A DNA stretch of 64,000 nt from JAGGAG01 sp964638035 (GCA_964638035.1 CAZWXD010000014.1:1-64000), one strand, 5' to 3'. Positions 45,027 to 54,350 are shown, numbered from the stretch's first letter. Numbers and translations: made by a program. Notes: a model not told the origin generated them from the sequence alone.

Positions 45027-46190
45027 CTAGCGGGAGGGCGCGCGGTCCCAGACAGGGCCGGGGCCACCGCGACCTACGGTGTGATAGCGCGTGAACTGGG
45101 CGGCGGTGGCGCAGGCGTGGTTGGGCAGGATCCGCAGCAGCGTTCCCACGGGATAGGCCGCCGGGTCCACGGGGCCGCCAGCGCGGCGAACGACAATGCC
45201 GTGCTCCTGGCTGGTCATGCTCACCACGAGGTCGTCTGGAAGCGGAGCCCCCGACCCTGATCGCACGATCCCGTAGCCCTGGTCCACCGGCAGGCTCGCC
45301 GTGCTCCGGTCGCGGGAGAGGGCGGTCCAGCCGCCATCCGTGATGATCCACCCCTTCGCCGGTTGGTGGCCGATCACGGCGACCAGCACAGACAGGGCAA
45401 TGTCATCCAGCCCGCAGGCGCCCAGCCCGGCCATCATCAGGTCGTTGAACATGTAGACGCCGGCACGGACCTCGGTGACGCCCTCGAGCGAGCGCGCGAA
45501 CGTGGCCGTGGGGGTGGACCCGACCGAGACGATGTCCAGTCGGTGTCCGGCGTCGCGGAGGCGGGTGGCGGCCCGGACAGCGCCGGCCCGTTCCTGCTCG
45601 GCCATGGCTTCCAGGGCTTCCCTGCTCCGGCAGGCGTACGACTCGCCGGCATGGGTGAGGACCCCATCGAGGGAGAGCGCGGGCTGGGCCGCGATGGCGT
45701 CAGCGACCTGCGGCAGGAGGGCCGAGTCCGGCGTCACGCCAGAGCGATGCCCGTCAACATCGAGCTCAAGCAGGACACCCAGGCGGATGCCATGTGCGGC
45801 GGCGGCCTCGCCCACTGCCCGCGCGGCCTCGACGCTGTCGAGGATGCCGCGGATCGTGGCGCCGCCCTGCCCTCGCCGAGAGAGGGCGGCCAGGCGGCCG
45901 ACCTTGCCCGGCACCAGGCCGACGGCGTAAACCACGTCGCTGATCCCGTGCTCCACGCAATACTCGACCTCTTCGAGGGTGGAGGCGGTGACGCCGCCCG
46001 GCTGTCCCTGCAGGGAAAGCCGGATGACCTCGATGCACCTGGCCGTCTTCACGTGCGGCCGGAGCGGCACGCCATGCCGGCGCAGCCTGCTCGCCAGGCG
46101 GGCGAGGTTCTGCCCGACGACGTCGCGATCGAGGAGAAGGGCCGGGGTGCCGGGTGCCTCGAGTGCCAGGCTGCCGTCAGCAGGGGTCAC
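45027..46190 (-). CDS. D-serine dehydratase-like / D-threonine aldolase-type PLP enzyme
   Basis: 387 residues. TPALLLDRDVV and PHVKTAR (Lys binds PLP) mark the alanine-racemase N-terminal fold; the end PNHACATAAQFTRYHTV supplies the His/Cys zinc ligands of the D-serine-dehydratase-like C-terminal domain. It should act on a D- or beta-hydroxy amino acid. The GTG at 46190 is chosen because the frame upstream runs against the cytochrome gene. Divergent from the cytochrome gene. Confidence 0.82.
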   Translation of the reverse strand: MTPADGSLALEAPGTPALLLDRDVVGQNLARLASRLRRHGVPLRPHVKTARCIEVIRLSLQGQPGGVTASTLEEVEYCVEHGISDVVYAVGLVPGKVGRLAALSRRGQGGATIRGILDSVEAARAVGEAAAAHGIRLGVLLELDVDGHRSGVTPDSALLPQVADAIAAQPALSLDGVLTHAGESYACRSREALEAMAEQERAGAVRAATRLRDAGHRLDIVSVGSTPTATFARSLEGVTEVRAGVYMFNDLMMAGLGACGLDDIALSVLVAVIGHQPAKGWIITDGGWTALSRDRSTASLPVDQGYGIVRSGSGAPLPDDLVVSMTSQEHGIVVRRAGGPVDPAAYPVGTLLRILPNHACATAAQFTRYHTVGRGGPGPVWDRAPSR

Positions 46191-46247
46191 GTTTCGGGAT
46201 CCTCGCGGGATCGGTAGGTTTGGGGCACTCCGACCGGGGCCTGGACA

Positions 46248-47189
46248 ATGCGCTGCGTGCTGGTGTTGATCGTAGCAGGGATAGCGGCAGCATGCATGGG
46301 GGACAGCGAAAGGGACAGCCGCACAACTCGCCGCGGGGCCCCAGCGAGGGACTACGGGCTTGCGGGGTGGCAACCACCGTCGCCCGACTCGATCCCGGAC
46401 GATTCGCTGGGCGCCTCCATCCGCCGCGGCCTGGCACTGCTGCGGCACACGAGGGACAGCCTGCCGGCCTACGCGAGCAGCAGCCTCAACTGCACCAGCT
46501 GCCACCTGGAGGACGGGCTCCGCCTGGAGGCAGCCCCGCTCGCGGGAGTCGCGGCTCGGTACCCGAAGTACATGGACCGGTCGGGCGCGGTGGTACCGCT
46601 CACGGACCGGGTGAACTACTGCATCACCCGTAGCCTGGCCGGGAACCGGCTGCCCACCGAGAGCCGGGAGATGCAGGATATGGTGAGCTACCTGACCTGG
46701 ATCTCGCGAGGAGTGCCGATCGGCGCACAAATGGCCGGCGCACGCGGCCTGCTGGACGCGGCTGACACGCTGGCCGGGGACCAGGCGCGCGGCGCCACGC
46801 TGTACGCAGCGAAGTGCGCTGCGTGTCACGGGGCGGATGGACAGGGTCAGGCCATCTATCCTGCGCTCTGGGGGGCGGCCTCCTACAGCATCGGTGCCTC
46901 CATGGCGCGAGTGGAGCGCGCCGCCTCGTTCATCCAGCACAACATGCCGTTCGGCGCAGGCGGCACGCTCACCTGGCAGGAGGCGTTCGACCTCGCGGCC
47001 TGGGTGAACAGCCATCCGCGGCCCGATTCGCCGGGCAAGGAACTCGACTGGCCGCTGGGGGGCGCGCCAGCGGACGTTCCCTACGACACGAAGGGCCACA
47101 CCGCGCCACAGCCGCGGGCTACCCTTCCGCGGGCCACGCCGGAGCAGGCCCTGGTGCCGGTTCCTGCGCCGGTCCGTTCCCGCAGCTGA
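46248..47189 (+). CDS. tsdA: TsdA-like dihaem cytochrome c (thiosulfate dehydrogenase)
   Basis: 313 residues. Lipoprotein signal with lipobox AAAC (about residue 16). First haem site CTSCH (82-86), second CAACH (190-194). Between them AAPLAGVAARYPKYMDR, DRVNYCITRSLAGNRLP and MVSYLTWISRGVPIG match thiosulfate dehydrogenase; C125 is the likely distal haem ligand. TsdA joins two thiosulfates to tetrathionate. The Cys ligand supports the name, but activity is not proven. Next to soxC-soxD. Confidence 0.72.
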   Translation: MRCVLVLIVAGIAAACMGDSERDSRTTRRGAPARDYGLAGWQPPSPDSIPDDSLGASIRRGLALLRHTRDSLPAYASSSLNCTSCHLEDGLRLEAAPLAGVAARYPKYMDRSGAVVPLTDRVNYCITRSLAGNRLPTESREMQDMVSYLTWISRGVPIGAQMAGARGLLDAADTLAGDQARGATLYAAKCAACHGADGQGQAIYPALWGAASYSIGASMARVERAASFIQHNMPFGAGGTLTWQEAFDLAAWVNSHPRPDSPGKELDWPLGGAPADVPYDTKGHTAPQPRATLPRATPEQALVPVPAPVRSRS

Positions 47190-47199
47190 GGTCACCGTC

Positions 47200-48459
47200 A
47201 TGAGCGACGACCGTCCCGGGCGCGTGTCGAGGCGCCATTTCCTGGGCACCGCAAGCGCACTCGGTGCGGGGGCGCTTGCCGGCCACCTCGCGCCGGGCGC
47301 GGCACAGGACACCGGCGTCGTGCGGACGGCGCCGGACGTGCCGGTCGACCCGACGAAGGCACCAGGTCTGCCGACGTCGACTGAGGGGCCGCGTTCGCCC
47401 TTCGTGGACCTGCAGCGGGCGCCCACGGGGCAGGTCACCGGCTCATCCATGACGCCGCTGCACCGGCTCTCGGGGACGATCACCCCGGCCGACCTGCATT
47501 TCGAGCGACACCATGCGGGAGCGGCGGTGATCGACCCGGCCCGATGGAAGCTCCTGGTGCACGGGCTGGTTGAACGGCCCCTGATGTTCGACCTGGAGGC
47601 CCTGCGGCGCTTCCCCGCGGTGACGCGGGTGCACTTCATCGAGTGCGCCGGAAACGGGCGGCACGCCTACCGGGCGCCGAAGCCGACGATGACGCCGCAG
47701 GACGTGGACGGCATGACCTCCAACACCGAGTGGACCGGCGTGCCACTCCGCACGGTGCTGCGGGAGGCAGGCATCCGGCCGTCCGCGACGTGGGTGCTGG
47801 CGGAGGGCGGCGACGCCGCGCTGCTCTCGCGCAGCATCCCGATGGCCAAGCTGATGGACGATGCGCTGCTGGTGTATGGCCAGAATGGCGAGCCCCTCCG
47901 GGTGGCGAATGGCTATCCCGTGCGCCTGCTGCTGCCGGGATGGGAGGGCAACGCGTGCATCAAGTGGATCCGGCGGCTGGAGTTGATCGACCAACCCAAC
48001 ATGTCGCGGGACGAGACCTCGAAGTACACCGACCCGATCCCGGGCAACCGCGCCCGGCAGTTCAGCTTCACGCTGGACGTGAAGTCGGTGATCACCTCGC
48101 CCGCACCGGGGATGCCGCTCCTGGACCGCGGATGGTGGCAGGTGAGCGGCCTGGCCTGGAGCGGCCGGGGCCGGATACGACGGGTGGAGGTGAGCACGGA
48201 CGCCGGCGTCACCTGGGTCGAGGCCGTGCTGCAGACCGACCCGATGCCCAAGGCGCACGTGCGGTTCCAGTATCCATGGCGCTGGGACGGAAAACCGGCG
48301 GTCCTGATGAGCCGGGCAACGGACGAGACGGGGGCGGTGCAGCCCAGTCGCGCGGAGTACGCCAGGGTACGCGGCCCCGGGACGGACTACCACTTCAGCT
48401 ACATCCGGGCGTGGCGCGTGGCGGGTGATGGCACGGTGACGTTCGAGGGGGACGCATGA
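47200..48459 (+). CDS. soxC: SoxC-like sulfite/sulfane dehydrogenase, molybdenum subunit
   Basis: 419 residues. A twin-arginine signal (SRRHFLGTASALGAG) and a molybdopterin core with HFIECAGNGRHAY, C149 being the Mo ligand; a dimerisation domain follows. The sequence NGYPVRLLLPGWEGN is typical of SoxC. It takes electrons from sulfur compounds in the periplasm with SoxD. Starts 10 bases after the cytochrome gene. Confidence 0.9.
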   Translation: MSDDRPGRVSRRHFLGTASALGAGALAGHLAPGAAQDTGVVRTAPDVPVDPTKAPGLPTSTEGPRSPFVDLQRAPTGQVTGSSMTPLHRLSGTITPADLHFERHHAGAAVIDPARWKLLVHGLVERPLMFDLEALRRFPAVTRVHFIECAGNGRHAYRAPKPTMTPQDVDGMTSNTEWTGVPLRTVLREAGIRPSATWVLAEGGDAALLSRSIPMAKLMDDALLVYGQNGEPLRVANGYPVRLLLPGWEGNACIKWIRRLELIDQPNMSRDETSKYTDPIPGNRARQFSFTLDVKSVITSPAPGMPLLDRGWWQVSGLAWSGRGRIRRVEVSTDAGVTWVEAVLQTDPMPKAHVRFQYPWRWDGKPAVLMSRATDETGAVQPSRAEYARVRGPGTDYHFSYIRAWRVAGDGTVTFEGDA

Positions 48460-49034
48460 GGCCGGTTCTCGGAACCGCGATGGTGCTCGCAGCGGTCGTG
48501 TCAGGGTGCAGTGACCGCCAGGCACCTGGGGCCGGCTCCACCACCCTGCTGGGCCTGGGGCGCGACGCCGATTCCACGGCGATCGCGGCCTGGGACATCG
48601 ACGTGAACCCGGCCGGCGCCGGCCTGCCGCCGGGCCGGGGGACGCACGACGAGGGGGCGGTGATCTTCCAGGCGAAGTGCGCCGCGTGCCATGGCGCACG
48701 GGGGGAGGGCATGCACCCGGCGTATCCCGCGCTGGTGGGCACAGAACCGCGGGATTTCTCCTTCGATGATGACCCGAAGAAGGTGAAGACCATCGGCAAC
48801 TACTGGCCCTACGCAACCACGCTCTTCGACTACCTGCGGCGCACGATGCCGCAGACGGCACCGGGGTCGCTGCAGCCGGATGAACTGTACGCGCTCTGTG
48901 CCTTCCTCCTGGCCGAGAACAACGTGATCCCGAGGGACGCCGTCATGAACGCGACGACGCTCCCCCGGGTGCACATGCCGGCGCGTGACCGGTTCGTGCT
49001 GGACGACCGCACCGACGGCCCGACCTTCCGGTAG
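48456..49034 (+). CDS. soxD: SoxD-like monohaem cytochrome c
   Basis: 192 residues. Lipoprotein signal with lipobox SGC (about residue 18). Haem site CAACH (75-79); IGNYWPYATTLFDYLRRTMP is typical of SoxD-type cytochromes. It accepts electrons from SoxC. ATG overlaps the soxC stop (ATGA), confirming the pair. Only one haem, shorter than the dihaem SoxD of Paracoccus. Confidence 0.82.
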   Translation: MRPVLGTAMVLAAVVSGCSDRQAPGAGSTTLLGLGRDADSTAIAAWDIDVNPAGAGLPPGRGTHDEGAVIFQAKCAACHGARGEGMHPAYPALVGTEPRDFSFDDDPKKVKTIGNYWPYATTLFDYLRRTMPQTAPGSLQPDELYALCAFLLAENNVIPRDAVMNATTLPRVHMPARDRFVLDDRTDGPTFR

Positions 49035-49039
49035 GGGAC

Positions 49040-49068
49040 GCGGGGCGGCGCGCTGGATGCGGCCCCGC
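49040..49068. terminator. Possible convergent terminator hairpin
   Basis: GCGGGGC and GCCCCGC form a 7-bp stem with a 15-base loop between the converging soxD and glutamine synthetase genes. No T-run, so weak. Confidence 0.35.
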
Positions 49069-49097
49069 CCCTCTCTCGCCATGCCCGCTGCCCCCGC

Positions 49098-51227
49098 CTA
49101 CTGCAGGAACAGCATCTCCGAGTAGGTCGGGAGCGGCCACAAGTCGCTCGCCACCTGCGTCTCCAGTGTGTCCACCACCGTCCGCAGGTCGTCCATCGCA
49201 GGCTTCACGTCGGCGGCGATGTGCTGGGCATGCTTGAACGGGTCGGCCGCATGCGCACTGTTCGCCTTCTCCAGCCGGGCGGTGGCCTTCCTGAGGGACG
49301 CCACCAGGGCGACGAACTCCTCCAGCGCCTTCCGCTGGTCGGGAGACTTCACCCCAGCCGCCTCGAGGGCCGCGAGGGACGAGGCCATCAACTCCTGTTG
49401 CTGGAGCGCGGCAGGGAGTACGAGCGTTCGCGCCATGTTCACCGCCACGTCGGCCTCGATCCCCATCTGCTTCACGTACTTCTCCACCGCAATGTGATAC
49501 CGGCTCTCCACCTCGGCCTTGTTGAGCACGCCGTACGCCTTGAAGAGGTCGGCGGTCTTCTTCGCCTTGAGCACCGGGAAGGACGACACCGAGTCCTGCA
49601 GGATGGGCAGGCCGCGCCGTGCCGCCTCCCGGTGCCACTCGGCCGAGTAGTTGTCGCCGTCGAAGATGACCCGCTTGTGCGCCTTGATCTCCTGCTTGAG
49701 CACCTTCATGACGGCATCCTGCAGCTTCGCCGGCGAGGGCTTGCCACCGGCAGCCTTCTCCAGCTCCCCGGCGATGTAGTCGACGGACTCCGCGACGATC
49801 GTGTTCAGCACGGTGTTGGGCCACGCGATGCTGGCGGAGGAGCCCACGGCCCGGAACTCGAACTTGTTCCCGGTGAAGGCGAACGGCGAGGTGCGGTTCC
49901 GGTCGCCGGAGTGCCGCGGCAGCTGGGGAAGGGTGCGCGTCCCGAGGTCCATCGTCCCCCCGCGAAGGGTCCGCTTGGGCTGCCCCGACTCGACCTGCGC
50001 CAGGATGTCGGACAGCATCGTGCCGAGGAAGATCGAGATGATCGCGGGCGGGGCCTCATTGGCCCCCAGCCGGTGATCGTTGGCGGCGGACGCAATGGAC
50101 GCCCGGAGCAGGTCGGCGTGCAGGTCCACCGCCCGGATCACGGCCACGAGGAAGACCAGGAACTGCAGGTTCGTGTGGGTGTCGTCCTGGGGGTCGAGCA
50201 GGTTGACCCCGGTATCGGTGGCCATGGACCAGTTGTTGTGCTTGCCGGAGCCGTTGATGCCCGCAAAGGGCTTCTCGTGCAGGAGCGCCGCCAGGCCATG
50301 CCGTTCCGCCACGCGCTTCACCGTCTCCATCGTGAGCATCTGGTGGTCGCTCGCGATCTGGCTCTGCTCGAAGAGCGGGGCGATCTCGTACTGGCCCGGG
50401 GCCACTTCGTTGTGCCGCGTCTTGACCGGCACGCCCAGCCGCCAGAGCTCGCGTTCCACCTCGTTCATGCATGCCAGCACCCGGGCCGGGATCGTGCCGA
50501 AGTACTGGTCCTCGAGCTGCTGCCCCTTGGGCGGGCGGGCGCCAAACAGCGTCCGCTCACTCGCCACGAGGTCGGGTCGGGAAAAGAACAGCTCCCGGTC
50601 AATGAGGAAGTATTCCTGTTCCGGCCCCACGGTCGTGAGCACCCGGGACACCCCCGTGTCGGTTCCGAAGAGCCGGAGGATCCGCAGCGCCTGCTTGGAG
50701 AGCGCCTCCATGGAACGGAGGAGGGGGATCTTGGTGTCCAGCGCCTCACCGGTCCACGACACAAAGGCCGTGGGGATGCAGAGTGTCACGGCGCCACCCT
50801 GGCCGCGCATGAGGAACGCCGGGCTGGTGGGATCCCACGCGGTGTAGCCGCGGGCCTCGAACGTCGCCCGGAGGCCGCCCGACGGGAAGCTCGACGCATC
50901 CGGCTCGCCCTGCACCAGGTCACCGCCCGAGAAGTTGAACACCGACCCCCCCTGGCCGTCCGGTGACACCAGCGCGTCATGCTTCTCGGCGGTGAGGCCG
51001 GTGAGCGGCTGGAACCAGTGCGTGAAGTGGGTGGCACCCGCCTCCATCGCCCAGTCCTTCATCGTCGCCGCCACCACGTCGGCCGCCTTCGGGTCGAGCG
51101 GCTCGCCGTGGTCGATGGTCCGGACCAGGCTCTTGTACACCTCACGGGGGAGCCGCTGCCGCATGACGCGGCGGGAGTAGACGTCTGCACTGAAGATCGT
51201 GTCCACGCGCTCGGTGGGTTCGCTCAT
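49098..51227 (-). CDS. glnN: Glutamine synthetase type III
   Basis: 709 residues, the size of GSIII and much larger than GSI. GPEQEYFLIDRELF, NEVAPGQYEIAPLFEQ and GINGSGKHNNWSMATDTGVNLL are catalytic motifs. It makes glutamine from glutamate and ammonia with ATP. The ATG at 51227 fits the family. Divergent from the padR-like gene, which may or may not control it. Confidence 0.95.
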   Translation of the reverse strand: MSEPTERVDTIFSADVYSRRVMRQRLPREVYKSLVRTIDHGEPLDPKAADVVAATMKDWAMEAGATHFTHWFQPLTGLTAEKHDALVSPDGQGGSVFNFSGGDLVQGEPDASSFPSGGLRATFEARGYTAWDPTSPAFLMRGQGGAVTLCIPTAFVSWTGEALDTKIPLLRSMEALSKQALRILRLFGTDTGVSRVLTTVGPEQEYFLIDRELFFSRPDLVASERTLFGARPPKGQQLEDQYFGTIPARVLACMNEVERELWRLGVPVKTRHNEVAPGQYEIAPLFEQSQIASDHQMLTMETVKRVAERHGLAALLHEKPFAGINGSGKHNNWSMATDTGVNLLDPQDDTHTNLQFLVFLVAVIRAVDLHADLLRASIASAANDHRLGANEAPPAIISIFLGTMLSDILAQVESGQPKRTLRGGTMDLGTRTLPQLPRHSGDRNRTSPFAFTGNKFEFRAVGSSASIAWPNTVLNTIVAESVDYIAGELEKAAGGKPSPAKLQDAVMKVLKQEIKAHKRVIFDGDNYSAEWHREAARRGLPILQDSVSSFPVLKAKKTADLFKAYGVLNKAEVESRYHIAVEKYVKQMGIEADVAVNMARTLVLPAALQQQELMASSLAALEAAGVKSPDQRKALEEFVALVASLRKATARLEKANSAHAADPFKHAQHIAADVKPAMDDLRTVVDTLETQVASDLWPLPTYSEMLFLQ

Positions 51228-51313
51228 GGTGCTGCTCCGCCTCGGGTCGGGATGACTGGGTTGGGTGGCTACGACGCCAAGGCTACTGGGACCGGGTTTT
51301 CCCGTCTAGCTTT

Positions 51314-51336
51314 CTCCCATAGTCTTTCTATGGGAG
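51314..51336 (+). promoter_or_regulatory. Perfect inverted repeat covering the padR ribosome-binding site
   Basis: CTCCCATAG, five bases, CTATGGGAG: a perfect 9-bp arm pair. The right arm contains the GGGAG site of the padR gene at 51342. It may be the operator for self-repression or an RNA hairpin hiding the site. Confidence 0.75.
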
Positions 51337-51341
51337 CACCA

Positions 51342-51680
51342 ATGCTGTACCGGGGAACCCTCGACCTCCTGATCCTGCATGCGCTCCGGTGGGAGCCGAC
51401 CCATGGCGGCGGGGTGGCCGACTGGATCCGCCTGGTGACCCAGGGCGCGATCGCGGTGGAGGAGGGGAGCCTCTACCCTGCCCTCCAGCGCCTCGCGGCC
51501 CGCGGCCTCATTGAGGCGGAATGGGGCACATCGGACCACAACCGGAGGGCACGGTACTACCAGCTCACGCCCCGTGGACGGCAGCGCTACTGGGTCGAGG
51601 TGCAGCAGTGGCAGCGGTACGTCGAGACGATGCAGCGGGTCATCTCGTACGGGACGGCGGGGAGCATCCGTGGTCCGTAG
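51342..51680 (+). CDS. PadR-family transcriptional regulator
   Basis: 112 residues. MLYRGTLDLLILHALRWEP, EGSLYPALQRLAARGLIEAEW and RARYYQLTPRGRQRY are typical of PadR winged helices. The ATG at 51342 follows GGGAG at five bases; the in-frame ATG at 51330 lies inside the inverted repeat and has no site. Target genes are unknown: the SPFH gene downstream and glutamine synthetase upstream are candidates. Confidence 0.9.
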   Translation: MLYRGTLDLLILHALRWEPTHGGGVADWIRLVTQGAIAVEEGSLYPALQRLAARGLIEAEWGTSDHNRRARYYQLTPRGRQRYWVEVQQWQRYVETMQRVISYGTAGSIRGP

Positions 51681-51739
51681 CCGTACCAGCCATGCTCCCC
51701 TGCGGTTACCATCCAGCAACTCCCACCTGGGCTTCCTCC

Positions 51740-52660
51740 ATGGGTCGGCTCGTCCTCGGCGGCATCCTCCTTGTCGTGTCCCTCATCATCCTGGCCACGG
51801 CCTCGGGCCTCAAGGCGTCCGGCGGCCCCCGCCCCGGGGCCACCATTTCCCGCCTGGTAGGCCTCGTACTGGGCGCCATTGCCATCGTGCTCCTGTCCAC
51901 GAGTTCCCTCGTGGTCGTCGATGCGGGCACGGTCGGGGTGCAGCACGCCTTCGGGAAGGTCAATCCCGCGCCGCTGCTCCCCGGCGTGCGCTTCGTCCCG
52001 CCCTGGGCACAGGTGGAGCGGTTCTCCACCCGCGAGGAGCAATGGCCGCGGGCGGGCGAGGAAGCCGAGCGGATCGCGGCGCTCTCCAGCGAGCAGATGG
52101 GGATGAGCGTGGAGGCGGCCGTGCGCTGGCAGATCGATCCCCAGCAGGCCCCCCGGATCTACCAGGAGATCGGCGGGCACGAGCAGATCGAGAACGTCGT
52201 CCAGAACGCCATCCGGAACGGCGTGCGTGACGGCATGGTGCAGTTCTCCATCAACGACATCGCGGAGCGGAACCGGATCGCCAGCGCCATGCAGGCCGAG
52301 GTGGACTCGGCGCTCATCACCCAGCCCCGCGGGGGCGGCGCGCAGTTCCGGATCGCCGAGATCACGGCCTTCTTCCTGCGCGACCTGCAACCCCCCGCCC
52401 AGGTGGTGCAGGCCATCAACAGCAAGATCGCCCAGGAGCAGCAGGTGCAGACGGAGAAGCACCGGGTGGAGGTGGCCCGGCTGCAGGCCGAGCAGCAGCG
52501 GTTGCTCAACCAGACGCTCACGCCCGAGGCCCTTACGAAGCAGTACCTCGAGGTGCTGCACGACATGAAGGGATCGAACAACCTCGTGATCATGGTGCCG
52601 ACGGAGGGGGGCATGCCGGTGCTGAACCTGGGCGACCTGCGGAAGAACCTCGGCAAGTAG
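51740..52660 (+). CDS. SPFH/prohibitin-family membrane protein
   Basis: 306 residues. Two N-terminal helices (about 1-20 and 38-58), then the SPFH domain with VDAGTVGVQHAFGKV and a long coiled coil (VQAINSKIAQEQQVQTEKH). Such proteins form oligomers that organise membrane microdomains or control proteases. It follows padR by 59 bases on the same strand. The ATG at 51740 has no strong ribosome-binding site. Confidence 0.88.
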   Translation: MGRLVLGGILLVVSLIILATASGLKASGGPRPGATISRLVGLVLGAIAIVLLSTSSLVVVDAGTVGVQHAFGKVNPAPLLPGVRFVPPWAQVERFSTREEQWPRAGEEAERIAALSSEQMGMSVEAAVRWQIDPQQAPRIYQEIGGHEQIENVVQNAIRNGVRDGMVQFSINDIAERNRIASAMQAEVDSALITQPRGGGAQFRIAEITAFFLRDLQPPAQVVQAINSKIAQEQQVQTEKHRVEVARLQAEQQRLLNQTLTPEALTKQYLEVLHDMKGSNNLVIMVPTEGGMPVLNLGDLRKNLGK

Positions 52661-52705
52661 CCTGGGGCGCGCGCAGGCCGCCGTCCCGGTCCCCCGCCGC
52701 ACAGG

Positions 52706-53674
52706 TCACGGCGAGGTCGAGGGGCCCCCGGGTGAATGCGCCAACCGGATCCACTCGCCCGGCGCTTCTCGGCTGCTTCCGACCACGAGGCGCCGTACCC
52801 CCTCGCCATCCTCCTCTATCCATCCCGAGGCGTCCAGCACTTCGCCGGCCAGGACCTGGCCGGCATAGGTCGGCGTGAAGGCAAGCACCTCGCTGACACC
52901 GCCACCCTCCACCAGGTAGCGCGCCGGATGGTCGAACGCCGCACGGTCATCCACCACCGACGCCACCACCCTGCCCCTGCCCAACTTGCGCACCTTGCCC
53001 GGCAGCGGAGTTTGCTCGCTTGCGTGGGCCACCAGGCTGAGGTCAATGCGGGTGCTGCTGGTCATGGCCTTCGTCCCCTTGCGTTGCTCGTGCCAGGCAT
53101 ACTCAACGAACGTGAGCTCGCTGCCGCGGCGCTCCCAGGCAGCTCGCCAGTCGGCTTCGCCCGGTGTCTGGAGTTCCCCGGCGGCAATCGCGAGGCGAAG
53201 GGCCGCACGCGCCGCCTGGAACGCCAGGCGACCATACGCCACCAGGTCGATGTCTGAGGCATTCGTGTGTGCGCCGAGCAGGAGGGAGCCCGTCAGGCCG
53301 AGCTGGGCGACATCCGCGCCACGCCGCCCGAGCACCTCGACGACGCCCAATGCCGTGGACTCCAGCCCACGGGCGTCACCCTGTGCCCGCAGCCATGCCA
53401 GGCGCGCATCGGGGCGGTACACCCTCACCACGGCCTCCGCAGGTACCAGGTGCACCACGGCATCCACGACGCCGGAATGCGAGAGCCACTCCGGGTGCCG
53501 GGCTGCAAGCAGGGCCGCCGCCGGCTCGGTCCCGAGCTTCTGCAGGCGGCCCTCGTGTCGCACGTACCGGAGGCTCGTGACCAGCCGGCCGGCATCGATG
53601 AGGGGGGACACAACCGCAAGAAAGAGCCCGTCCGCGGTCTCGACATAGTCGCGCGGACGGGCCCCGGTCACCAC
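52706..53674 (-). CDS. Nucleotidyltransferase-fold protein (COG1665-like)
   Basis: 322 residues. ARPRDYVETADGLFLAVV at the start and GLTGSLLLGAHTNASDIDLVAYG in the middle (shown in parts: GSLLLGAHTN, SDIDLVAYG) give the GS...DxD nucleotidyltransferase core. The N-terminal half resembles predicted nucleotidyltransferases known mainly from Archaea. The GTG at 53674, seven bases after the upstream stop, is used; 53671 also fits. Function unknown. Confidence 0.65.
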   Translation of the reverse strand: MVTGARPRDYVETADGLFLAVVSPLIDAGRLVTSLRYVRHEGRLQKLGTEPAAALLAARHPEWLSHSGVVDAVVHLVPAEAVVRVYRPDARLAWLRAQGDARGLESTALGVVEVLGRRGADVAQLGLTGSLLLGAHTNASDIDLVAYGRLAFQAARAALRLAIAAGELQTPGEADWRAAWERRGSELTFVEYAWHEQRKGTKAMTSSTRIDLSLVAHASEQTPLPGKVRKLGRGRVVASVVDDRAAFDHPARYLVEGGGVSEVLAFTPTYAGQVLAGEVLDASGWIEEDGEGVRRLVVGSSREAPGEWIRLAHSPGGPSTSP

Positions 53675-53681
53675 AGCGTGC

Positions 53682-54350
53682 CTACTTCTCGAAGGAGATG
53701 CCCAGCGCCTCGACGTACGTGACGTCGACGTGGTCGCCAACCTTGAGCGCCGACAGCACGTCCGGGTCGTCGACCTGGACTGGCACATCGCCCATCCGCG
53801 CCGTCCTGATGGTGATCTCCTGCTCGGCGAGGTCGATCCCGACGACCTCCACGGTTGCCGTCACCACCGTGCCGGCGATGCCCGTGGGCTTGTCGCCCGG
53901 CAGGCGGATGATGGTGTCACGGACCGCCATCTTGGCGGGGCCTGTTCCGGTCTTCCGGATGTCCACGGCGACGGCTTCCAGGTACTCGGCCACGAACACG
54001 TCGCCCGGGCGCACCGCATTGAGGCGGGTGTAGCGCGGGTCCACCTTCACCGACGCCGTGTCACCATCCTCGCTCTCGAGGACGACGACACGCGTCACGG
54101 TGTCGATCGCGAGCACCTTCACCCGCTCCTTCGTATAGGAGCCGACGGTGGCCCCAACGGTGTCGGGGCGGACGGCGGCAGCGGCGGCCGGTGCGGGCGT
54201 TGGCGCGGCTGCCTTGGGTGCGGCGGCCTTGGGGGCGGCAGCCTTCGGTGCGGCTGCAGCAGCCGGTGTCGGTGCCGGGGTTGGCTCCTTCTTGCTGCAG
54301 GCAGCGAGCACGGCAGCGGCCACCAGGGTCGCGAGGACTGCGGAACGCAT
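53682..54350 (-). CDS. Lipoprotein with Ala/Pro-rich repeat linker
   Basis: 222 residues. Lipobox LAAC (about residue 18), then an Ala/Pro/Lys linker with three tandem APKAA units, then a beta-rich domain of about 150 residues. No family recognised. ATG at 54350 has GGGAG seven bases upstream. It precedes the nucleotidyltransferase gene by seven bases. Confidence 0.7.
   Translation of the reverse strand: MRSAVLATLVAAAVLAACSKKEPTPAPTPAAAAAPKAAAPKAAAPKAAAPTPAPAAAAAVRPDTVGATVGSYTKERVKVLAIDTVTRVVVLESEDGDTASVKVDPRYTRLNAVRPGDVFVAEYLEAVAVDIRKTGTGPAKMAVRDTIIRLPGDKPTGIAGTVVTATVEVVGIDLAEQEITIRTARMGDVPVQVDDPDVLSALKVGDHVDVTYVEALGISFEK

Noticed and set aside
46191..47639. Minus-strand extension of the PLP-enzyme frame to 870 codons
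   Set aside because: The extension lies opposite the cytochrome and soxC genes; the enzyme starts at the GTG at 46190.
51330..51341. Start of padR at the ATG at 51330
   Set aside because: This ATG lies inside the inverted repeat and has no ribosome-binding site upstream, whereas 51342 has GGGAG at a good distance.
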